From an uncultured Eubacteriales bacterium (GTDB taxonomy: Bacteria > Bacillota > Clostridia > Peptostreptococcales > Anaerovoracaceae): a stretch of 5,117 bases of DNA. The stretch spans positions 1 to 5,117 of the forward strand of contig CACXFN010000138.1 in NCBI GenBank assembly GCA_902766915.1, given 5' to 3'. How positions within the stretch are numbered: the stretch's first letter is position 1; every line of letters begins with the position of its first letter. Of this stretch, positions 1-5,104 are shown piece by piece. The position numbers and the translations under genes were made by a program. The notes under the pieces were generated by a model. The model did no database searches, was not told the origin of the DNA, and saw only the letters and a list, made by a program, of their open reading frames with translations.

Positions 1-1
1 A

Positions 2-160
2 ATTGATAAAATATACCTCTATGATGATAGATATGTTATAGTCATGAACTACACAGGAAAACGATTAAACTCCGGTGAATCTGAGCGCATAGAGATAGAA
101 GAATACTATGAACCAATTTGTTCGGAAAAGCGTTTAGGTGGCGCACCAATGATTAAATGA
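2..160 (+). CDS. C-terminal fragment of a probable large serine recombinase (5' end outside window)
   Basis: The frame is open from the left edge and closes at TGA 158-160, giving the last 52 residues of a larger protein. The readable part starts IDKIYLYDDRYVIVMNYTGK and ends in GGAPMIK. The pattern hydrophobic-YLYDD-(R/K)-hydrophobic-NY, followed by an acidic stretch and a short Gly/Ala/Pro tail, resembles the extreme C-terminus of clostridial large serine recombinases, which integrate and excise phages and conjugative or mobilizable elements. The catalytic resolvase domain and zinc-ribbon/coiled-coil parts would lie upstream, outside the window, so function cannot be verified here. The stop lies 11 bases from the stop of the convergent nuclease gene. 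No terminator hairpin with a T-tract is visible between them. The family call rests on remembered C-terminal patterns and is moderate; that a coding frame ends here is more certain. Confidence 0.6.
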   Translation: MDKIYLYDDRYVIVMNYTGKRLNSGESERIEIEEYYEPICSEKRLGGAPMIK

Positions 161-171
161 TTATATAGGTA

Positions 172-777
172 TTAAGAATGTGATTTTAAAAGATCTTCGT
201 ATTTTGTATTAGGTGGGATTATCATCAGGACGGCATGATCTGAGTCTATCATTTTCTTATTGATCAGTTCTCCATCCATCCAAAGATAGGCCAGCAATCG
301 ATCGTATTTATCCGTTTTCTCCTCATCGAAGTCCAGTCCAATGGTTTTGCCTTCAACCATTTCCTTTAAAAACTTTGTGGATTCTCTGCCTTCCTCTGTG
401 TTTTTCGACTGGTCGTGATTGGCACTTTCAGGGGCATCAATTCCGATTAAACGAACTATTATTTCCTGGCCATCTAGTATATCTTTTGATACCGACTCAT
501 CTAGTCTTGCTTTTTCGATTATTGATTCACCCTGATTATTTAGACTCTTATCATATACATATTTAATGGTGTCACCATCAATTACATAAACGGCTTTTCC
601 ATACAATAATTCTCTGTTTTCCGGCGAATATATCTTTTGTTTAAGAAATAATATAGCTAATGTTAACAGTATGATTAATAATAACGAAACGCAATATCGC
701 AATATGCGATTATTGCCTTTCGTTTTACCAGTGGTGTTTTGCTTTTTCTTTTTATAACTATTATTACTTTGAGTCAT
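172..777 (-). CDS. Membrane-anchored thermonuclease (staphylococcal nuclease-like, SNase/TNase family)
   Basis: This 201-residue protein probably cleaves DNA or RNA outside the membrane in a Ca2+-dependent way. Residues 1-24 are polar and Lys-rich, and residues 25-46 form one hydrophobic segment, so it is either a type II membrane anchor or an uncleaved signal. The SNase fold follows: VIDGDT (65-70, metal-binding Asp region), VRLIGIDAPES (108-118) with the family's catalytic Arg109, Asp114 and Glu117, then EKTDKYDR (153-160), whose Arg160 matches the second active-site Arg. The late motif IIPPNTKYEDL (186-196) is also typical. The protein stops only a few residues after this motif. Relatives usually carry about 15-20 more residues (a helix ending in a Gly-Leu/Phe-Trp-like tail), so the C-terminus appears shortened. 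The ATG at 777-775 lies inside the 3' end of trpS (14-base overlap), with AGGA shortly before it, suggesting translational coupling. An insertion at 71-107 after DGDT is longer than in secreted SNase. Confidence 0.9.
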   Translation of the reverse strand: MTQSNNSYKKKKQNTTGKTKGNNRILRYCVSLLLIILLTLAILFLKQKIYSPENRELLYGKAVYVIDGDTIKYVYDKSLNNQGESIIEKARLDESVSKDILDGQEIIVRLIGIDAPESANHDQSKNTEEGRESTKFLKEMVEGKTIGLDFDEEKTDKYDRLLAYLWMDGELINKKMIDSDHAVLMIIPPNTKYEDLLKSHS

Positions 778-1774
778 TAAGTCCTAAACCAAATACATCT
801 TTCACACGTTGCATGGTGCGATTGGCAATTGTATTTGCACGGATTGCGCCATCATTAAGAATATCAATTAATTCTTTGGAATGACGAATCTCCTCATATT
901 TAGCTCTTATTGGTGATAGTGCGTTAATAGTGACATCGACTAAATCCTTTTTAAAGTCACCATAGCCTTTACCATCGTATTCATTGACTATGGAATCGAT
1001 GGATTTTCCTGACAGAACACTATAGATATTTAAGAGATTGCTTACGCCTGGTTTGTTTTGTACATCAAAGCGGATTATTCCTTCAGAATCGGTGGTGGAT
1101 TTCATTATCGATTTTTTAATCTTATTATCATCATCCAAAAGAGAAATTCTGCTATGAATGTTTTCTGCAGATTTGCTCATTTTCTGTGTGGGATCATCAA
1201 GGGCCATTATTCGGGCGCCTTCCTTCATGAAACGTCCTTCGGGAACAATAAAGGTTTTTTTTCTGGTATTATTGACTCTTGTTGCAATGTCTCTTGCCAA
1301 TTCGATATGCTGCTTTTGATCATTCCCTACAGGGACAACATCAGTGTCATACAAAAGAATATCTGCAGCCATAAGTACGGGATACATTAAAAGACCTGTC
1401 GGTGCAGATTCTTTATTCTGACTCTTGGATTTAAATTGAGTCATTCTATACAACTCTCCCGTATATGAGTTGCACGTTAATACCCAGGCCAATTCAGCAT
1501 GAGCAGGAACATCAGATTGAACAAAGATAATAGATTTTTTGGGGTCAACACCGATAGCTAAATAAAGTGAGGCAACGTCCAAAATATGTGCTCTTAACTC
1601 TTTTGGATCTTGAGGCAGTGTGATTGCATGTTCATCTACTATGCAATATATGCAATCATGGTCGTCCTGTAATTCTACAAATTGGCGAAGGGCACCAAGA
1701 TAATTTCCTATGTGTATATTGCCTGTGGGCTGAACTCCAGAAAAAACTCTTTTCATCTTTGTAGTTTCTGACAT
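764..1774 (-). CDS. trpS: Tryptophanyl-tRNA synthetase
   Basis: This is a class I aminoacyl-tRNA synthetase that charges tRNA-Trp with tryptophan using ATP in the cytoplasm. The sequence resembles Bacillus TrpRS throughout. The HIGH-type signature TGNIHIGNYLGA is at residues 17-28, and IVDEHAITLPQDP follows. The tryptophan-site stretch MYPVLMAADILLYDTDVVPV runs into GNDQKQHIELARDIA (about 130-164), and the KMSKS loop is at 198-202. The C-terminal helical anticodon-binding region includes KPGVSNLLNIYSVLSGKSI. At 336 residues the length is normal and the gene looks intact. The ATG at 1774-1772 is preferred because GAGAG (1786-1782) sits 7 bases before it. A longer in-frame TTG start at 1792 would add six residues and has no good ribosome binding site. 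The gene is first in a two-gene unit, overlapping the downstream nuclease gene by 14 bases. The 170-base gap to the next start codon shows no T-box features. Confidence 0.97.
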   Translation of the reverse strand: MSETTKMKRVFSGVQPTGNIHIGNYLGALRQFVELQDDHDCIYCIVDEHAITLPQDPKELRAHILDVASLYLAIGVDPKKSIIFVQSDVPAHAELAWVLTCNSYTGELYRMTQFKSKSQNKESAPTGLLMYPVLMAADILLYDTDVVPVGNDQKQHIELARDIATRVNNTRKKTFIVPEGRFMKEGARIMALDDPTQKMSKSAENIHSRISLLDDDNKIKKSIMKSTTDSEGIIRFDVQNKPGVSNLLNIYSVLSGKSIDSIVNEYDGKGYGDFKKDLVDVTINALSPIRAKYEEIRHSKELIDILNDGAIRANTIANRTMQRVKDVFGLGLNDSK

Positions 1775-1781
1775 TTTGTAT

Positions 1782-1786
1782 CTCTC
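1782..1786 (-). promoter_or_regulatory. Ribosome binding site deciding the trpS start
   Basis: Read on the minus strand this is GAGAG within GAAAGAGAGA, with 7 bases to the ATG at 1774. It is a moderate Shine-Dalgarno match. It lies inside the longer TTG-initiated reading frame, which argues that translation starts at the ATG and not at TTG 1792. Confidence 0.55.
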
Positions 1787-1878
1787 TTTCAATTCTTAAT
1801 CTAATATGATTCTTTCAAAAAACGATTAAAATGAGTCTACCACTTTATGGGGAAAATTTCAAATTTCACTCATATTTG

Positions 1879-1907
1879 TGGTCAAATTGACATAAATATT
1901 ATATAAT
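1879..1907 (+). promoter_or_regulatory. Probable SigA-type promoter of the acyl-CoA synthetase gene
   Basis: A perfect -10 hexamer TATAAT (1902-1907) lies 17 bases after TGGTCA (1879-1884), which matches four of six positions of TTGACA. Transcription would start near 1914, leaving a leader of about 30 bases before the ATG at 1945. A perfect TTGACA also occurs at 1887-1892 but is only 9 bases from TATAAT, too close to be its -35 partner. The region is very AT-rich, so chance matches are expected. No convincing promoter for the divergent trpS was found in the same gap. Confidence 0.45.
1881..1891. repeat. Small inverted repeat in the divergent promoter region (possible operator)
   Basis: GTCAA-A-TTGAC is a perfect 5+5 inverted repeat around one central base. 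It overlaps the proposed -35 hexamer and spacer of the acyl-CoA synthetase promoter, a usual place for a repressor site. It is short and could be chance in AT-rich DNA. No regulator gene is visible in the window. Confidence 0.3.
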
Positions 1908-1932
1908 AAATGCATAATTATAAATGGAATAT

Positions 1933-1938
1933 AGGGGA
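1933..1938 (+). promoter_or_regulatory. Ribosome binding site deciding the acyl-CoA synthetase start
   Basis: AGGGGA lies 6 bases before ATG 1945-1947, close to ideal. It sits inside the seven extra codons of the longer reading frame from ATG 1924, which itself has only AT-rich sequence upstream. The start at 1945 is therefore preferred. Confidence 0.8.
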
Positions 1939-1944
1939 AATGAT

Positions 1945-3690
1945 ATGATAAACGGATATAAAAAGAATTACCATTTAGAGAAGAAATTCCATGAATTTCG
2001 AGATCTCAGAGAAATGGTGGCTTATTCTGCAGAAAAATATGCAGATATGGTTGCTTTCGTTACTAAAAGGAAAGTGAAAAAAGATACCGCTTATACCAAT
2101 ACTACTTATAGGGATTTTTATAACGAAATCGGATATCTGGGCACAGCGCTTTGGGAGCAAGGTTATTCAGGAAAGAGAATAGGCATAATTGGTGAAAACA
2201 GTTACAATTGGATTCTTGGATACTTTGCCACAGCATGTGGATTGGGAGTTGTTGTTCCTCTGGATAAACTTCTACAAAAGGAGGAACTCTCCGGACTTAT
2301 CCAAAGAGGAGAAGTAAGCGCAATCCTATGTGACAAAAAAACTTTCCCCATTCTTAAATCCATCAAGGAAGAAGGCAATACTACTTTAAAAGAAATATAT
2401 GGACTTGATTTTATTCCTGAAAACGGGAAGTCGGTTTTTGAGCTTCTTGGAAGAGGAAGAGCATTGATAGAAGCAGGCATGAGGGATTATTTAGATGCCC
2501 CCATCGATAGAGATGCCATGAACTTCCTTCTGTTTACATCAGGAACAACCCAGGCTGCAAAAGCGGTAATGCTTTGTCACAGGAATTTATGCAGCATAAC
2601 TTATTATATGGATTGTGAAGAATTGTTTTTCCCCGATGATGTTAGTATGCTGTTTGTTCCGCTTCATCATGTATTCGGTATGGGAGGACTATTAGTTTTT
2701 ATTACTCAGGGAATAAAGAATGTATTCTGCGACGGATTGAAATACATTTCGTCCAACTTTCAGGAGTATGGAGTTTCTGTAATGATGACGGTTCCACTGC
2801 TTTTGGAAAACGTGTATAAAAAGGTTTGGAAGGGCATTGATAAAAAAGGCATGAGGCAAAAGGTGGAGAAGGCCCTTCAAATATGCGAAAAATCTGAGAA
2901 GGTCGGGATATATCTGAGAAGGATATTGTTTAAATCCATTATTGATCAGATGGGTGGACGCATGCGTTTCTTTATTAACGGTGCAGCAGCTTTGGACCCG
3001 GTTGTTGCAAAGGGACTGAATGATTTCGGTATCCTTACCGTTAGTGGTTATGGGCTTACAGAAACATCGCCAACCATCGCCAGTGAGACCTATAGATATA
3101 TAAGACCTGGTTCAGTAGGTAAAACCATGCCATATGTAGAGACTAAGATTGACGAACCTGATGAAGACGGAATAGGTGAGCTTTTAGCCAAGGGTGAAAA
3201 TGTCATGCTGGGGTATTATAATGACCAGGAAGCAACCGATGAAGTAATTAAGGACGGTTGGTTCCATACCGGAGATTTGGCATATTTCGATGAAGACGGG
3301 TATTTATTCATAACCGGAAGAAAAAAGAATGTAATCGTTATGAAAAATGGTAAAAACGTCTTCCCGGAGGAAATAGAAACCATCGTTAACCTATTGCCTT
3401 ATGTTTCTGAAAGCATGCTGTTTTCCAGAGATAAGGCCAGCGATGTTGTTCTTTGGTTGAAGGTTGTATATGATGAGGAGTATATGAAGGAAGAAGGTCT
3501 AAGCGTAGAAGACATAAAGGATTTGTTCGAAAAGGATCTTCAAAAGATAAATGACACCTTACCGGCCTATAAGATGGTAAAGAAGTATTATCTTTCCGAT
3601 AGGCCTACGGTAAAAACAACAACGCTTAAGACAAAACGTAATGAGGAATTGAAAAAAATTAATGAAGAACTATTAGAAAAAGGTCTATAG
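1945..3690 (+). CDS. Long-chain acyl-CoA synthetase (AMP-forming, ANL superfamily)
   Basis: This 581-residue enzyme should activate a carboxylic acid, probably a medium- or long-chain fatty acid, with ATP to an acyl-adenylate and then to acyl-CoA. Motifs in order (numbered from the 1945 ATG) are: the nucleotide loop FTSGTTQAAKAVML at 197-210; LFVPLHHVFGM at 236-246; FINGAAALDP at 343-352, as in FadD/FAA1-type ligases; the A5 motif SGYGLTETSP at 367-376; GWFHTGDLAYFDEDGYLFIT at 438-457; and the hinge GRKKNVIVMKNGKNVFPEEI at 458-477. The C-terminal KTTTLKTKR at 557-565 places the adenylation Lys at 562. The loop departs from the usual TSGTTGxPKG (G to Q, P to A, G to A) but keeps its Lys, and the last motif has Leu where Gly is usual. 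The gene appears to stand alone, with its own promoter and a terminator just after it. It could serve membrane lipid recycling or uptake of exogenous acids, but the exact substrate cannot be read from sequence. Confidence 0.92.
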   Translation: MINGYKKNYHLEKKFHEFRDLREMVAYSAEKYADMVAFVTKRKVKKDTAYTNTTYRDFYNEIGYLGTALWEQGYSGKRIGIIGENSYNWILGYFATACGLGVVVPLDKLLQKEELSGLIQRGEVSAILCDKKTFPILKSIKEEGNTTLKEIYGLDFIPENGKSVFELLGRGRALIEAGMRDYLDAPIDRDAMNFLLFTSGTTQAAKAVMLCHRNLCSITYYMDCEELFFPDDVSMLFVPLHHVFGMGGLLVFITQGIKNVFCDGLKYISSNFQEYGVSVMMTVPLLLENVYKKVWKGIDKKGMRQKVEKALQICEKSEKVGIYLRRILFKSIIDQMGGRMRFFINGAAALDPVVAKGLNDFGILTVSGYGLTETSPTIASETYRYIRPGSVGKTMPYVETKIDEPDEDGIGELLAKGENVMLGYYNDQEATDEVIKDGWFHTGDLAYFDEDGYLFITGRKKNVIVMKNGKNVFPEEIETIVNLLPYVSESMLFSRDKASDVVLWLKVVYDEEYMKEEGLSVEDIKDLFEKDLQKINDTLPAYKMVKKYYLSDRPTVKTTTLKTKRNEELKKINEELLEKGL

Positions 3691-3718
3691 TTCTTGAGTT
3701 TAAAAAAAGAGCGAAATT

Positions 3719-3763
3719 GCCTCCATGGTTGATATTTCAACATGGAGGCTTTTTGTATTTTTT
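3719..3763 (+). terminator. Intrinsic (rho-independent) terminator after the acyl-CoA synthetase gene
   Basis: The left arm 3719-3732 (GCCTCCATGGTTGA) and right arm 3737-3749 (TCAACATGGAGGC) pair with a single bulged base around a TATT loop. A T-rich run (TTTTTGTATTTTTT, 3750-3763) follows immediately. The stem begins 28 bases after the stop codon at 3690. It separates the acyl-CoA synthetase from the pilus genes downstream. Confidence 0.93.
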
Positions 3764-3774
3764 GCAAAAAAATA

Positions 3775-3881
3775 TAAGGGGAAGGAAAGGGGAAGCCTTG
3801 ATGCTGCAAAATGTTGAAAAATCAATGTTTGTTTGGGGAGAAAAGTCTATAAAAAAGGGGATTGATTGAGTAAGGGGAAGG
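3775..3881 (+). repeat. Purine-rich leader with repeated AAGGGGA motifs
   Basis: An 11-base direct repeat TAAGGGGAAGG occurs at 3775-3785 and 3871-3881, 96 bases apart. Further AAGGGGA copies lie at 3787-3793 and 3855-3861, so four Shine-Dalgarno-like elements occur within about 110 bases. Two of them are correctly spaced before ATG codons of tiny ORFs at 3801 and 3889. No riboswitch or tRNA-like structure was recognised between the terminator and the start of the tadZ-like gene. TATAAA at 3848-3853 could be a -10 element but has no acceptable -35 partner. Confidence 0.5.
3801..3869 (+). CDS. Tiny possible ORF, 22 codons, unknown
   Basis: The ATG at 3801 follows AGGGG (3788-3792) with an 8-base spacer. 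It encodes MLQNVEKSMFVWGEKSIKKG plus ID before TGA 3867-3869. No family is recognised. The product is short, mixed-charge, and has no membrane segment. The good ribosome binding site is the only support, and the purine-rich leader makes such sites likely by chance. It might be a leader peptide, a remnant of a larger gene, or not translated at all. Confidence 0.2.
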   Translation: MLQNVEKSMFVWGEKSIKKGID

Positions 3882-3888
3882 GCTTATT

Positions 3889-3939
3889 ATGTCTGCCACA
3901 GGAGGAAGTTTCATCAAGGAAATTTTACATTATGAATAA
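3889..3939 (+). CDS. Tiny possible leader ORF, 16 codons, overlapping the tadZ-like start
   Basis: The ATG at 3889 is preceded by AAGGG (3878-3882) with a 6-base spacer. It encodes MSATGGSFIKEILHYE and stops at TAA 3937-3939, overlapping by 8 bases the proposed tadZ start at 3932. That geometry would let ribosomes finishing the small ORF restart on tadZ, whose own AAGGA (3916-3920) is set 11 bases back. No family is recognised. It could be a coupling or leader peptide, or an artefact of the purine-rich leader. Confidence 0.35.
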   Translation: MSATGGSFIKEILHYE

Positions 3940-5104
3940 AGTGAATTGTGTAATTAGAATAAAAGATGTGGCTTTTTCAGAGGCATTAAAAGGAATGATT
4001 GCTTATTCAGGTTACTTTAATACCTGGAGTTTTGAGCAATTTAATCCGGACACGAGTGGAGTTTCCTCTGATGCAATTTTGTTTACCGATGAAATAGTGG
4101 ACTTGGATGAAATCCGTTTTTCAAATATTCTTCTTTTTTCAGACAATAAGGAAGGAATTGAAAATATAAACCTTCAGAGGATAAGGGAGAACAATCCGTC
4201 ACTTCTACTTCTTGAAGTTTCTAAATACATTCGCTTTTCCGAATTGCTAACCAGATTATTTAATGAGTTTTCTTTGGAATTGGAAAATGGATCTGGTTGG
4301 CAATTTGGGGGAGCAAAGCATGTTATCAGGCTTGGTCTTTATTCAGCAAAAGGTGGAATCGGTACAAGTATGATAGCAGATGGGATTGGCCGTCTACTTT
4401 ATAGACATGGTTACAAACCTATGATTCTGGATTTTTCTCCGATTGATATCAATGCGAATAACAACAATGCGAATAACAATAGAGATTTAAATGTCTTACT
4501 CTACAATTTGATTAGGAGGAGAAAAATAAATATTAATCAGTTTGCCGTTGAAAAAGATGGAGTAAGCAGATTATCGCGTAATGTTGTCGATAATAATTAT
4601 GAATTCTTAAAAGATGACACCTTAGATGCATTAATGGATTCCATTATTAAGTCGGATTTTGATGTAATTATATACGATTTTGGCAATCACCTATATTACC
4701 GATATATAGAAATGTTGAGAGGTCTGGATGCATCAATTCTTATACTTCCAACTACGGATGAACGGGGGAATTTGATTAAAGCAAATGAGGAAAAATATAG
4801 GGAATTATTGGAACTGGGATCACCTAAAAGGATAACTTTGGCTAATGACTTTAAAGGGGGATTATTGGGACAAAATAATGAGAAACCTAAGAACAGAAAT
4901 ACATTTGCAGAGGGTCTGTTAAATAGATTTAATAAAAACAATGAGAATGACGGGATGGATTCTAATGTGGATAGATATTTATTGGATTTGGTGGACATAT
5001 TGATTCCCTATTATGGGAGCATTAATGAGAGAAGTATAGACGGAGATTTTGGGCAAAAAATAAAAGAGTTGATTGAAATTGTTATGGGTGAATTATATGT
5101 TTGA
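3932..5104 (+). CDS. tadZ: TadZ/CpaE-like deviant MinD/ParA-family ATPase of a Tad (Flp) pilus system
   Basis: This 390-residue protein probably localises the Tad pilus secretion machine at the cell membrane or pole, as TadZ/CpaE proteins do. Numbered from ATG 3932, residues 1 to about 120 resemble the degenerate receiver-like domain found at the N-terminus of this family. A MinD/ParA-like domain follows: deviant Walker A SAKGGIGTS (138-146), ILDFSPID (187-194) in the position of the switch I Asp region, DFDVIIYDFG (242-251) as Walker B/switch II, and SILILPTTDE (268-277). The signature Lys (140) is kept, but the second P-loop Lys is Thr145, so ATP hydrolysis may be weak or absent. An Asn-rich stretch (174-183) comes from a 15-bp duplication, and an Asn/Lys-rich linker spans about 313-344. 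A longer frame from TTG 3866 adds 22 residues without family resemblance. ATG 3932 with AAGGA upstream is preferred, though the 11-base spacing is long. The 3' end overlaps the next gene by 8 bases, indicating an operon. Confidence 0.75.
   Translation: MNKVNCVIRIKDVAFSEALKGMIAYSGYFNTWSFEQFNPDTSGVSSDAILFTDEIVDLDEIRFSNILLFSDNKEGIENINLQRIRENNPSLLLLEVSKYIRFSELLTRLFNEFSLELENGSGWQFGGAKHVIRLGLYSAKGGIGTSMIADGIGRLLYRHGYKPMILDFSPIDINANNNNANNNRDLNVLLYNLIRRRKININQFAVEKDGVSRLSRNVVDNNYEFLKDDTLDALMDSIIKSDFDVIIYDFGNHLYYRYIEMLRGLDASILILPTTDERGNLIKANEEKYRELLELGSPKRITLANDFKGGLLGQNNEKPKNRNTFAEGLLNRFNKNNENDGMDSNVDRYLLDLVDILIPYYGSINERSIDGDFGQKIKELIEIVMGELYV
4451..4480 (+). repeat. 15-bp in-frame tandem duplication in the tadZ-like gene
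   Basis: AATGCGAATAACAAC (4451-4465) is followed directly by AATGCGAATAACAAT (4466-4480), with 14 of 15 bases identical. It encodes NANNN twice and keeps the frame. It lies just after the ILDFSPID motif of the ATPase domain. Such repeats can change copy number by slippage. Confidence 0.9.

Noticed and set aside
1887..1907. TTGACA (1887) paired with TATAAT (1902) as a promoter
   Set aside because: The spacer is only 9 bases; TGGTCA at 1879 gives the normal 17.
1924..1944. Upstream ATG at 1924 as the start of the acyl-CoA synthetase
   Set aside because: It has no ribosome binding site and would lie about 10 bases from the predicted transcription start, and AGGGGA is ideally placed for the ATG at 1945.
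3848..3853. TATAAA as -10 of a tadZ operon promoter
   Set aside because: At 16-18 bases upstream there is no hexamer resembling TTGACA, and the region is A-rich, so the match is weak.
3866..3931. TTG 3866 as the start of the TadZ-like protein
   Set aside because: The 22 added residues (MSKGKGLLCL onward) show no family resemblance and run through the purine-rich leader; ATG 3932 begins just before the receiver-like domain.
4441..4485. Repeated AATGCGAATAACAA considered as a CRISPR or iteron array
   Set aside because: There are only two units with no spacers, within an intact coding frame; it is a simple in-frame duplication.
4696..4998. Minus-strand open frame of 100 codons inside the TadZ-like gene, and similar antisense frames at 375-566, 1058-1390, 1975-2160, 2202-2480, 2692-2880 and 3588-3809
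   Set aside because: They lie opposite or across well-supported genes, show no recognisable protein family, and have the composition expected of antisense shadows.
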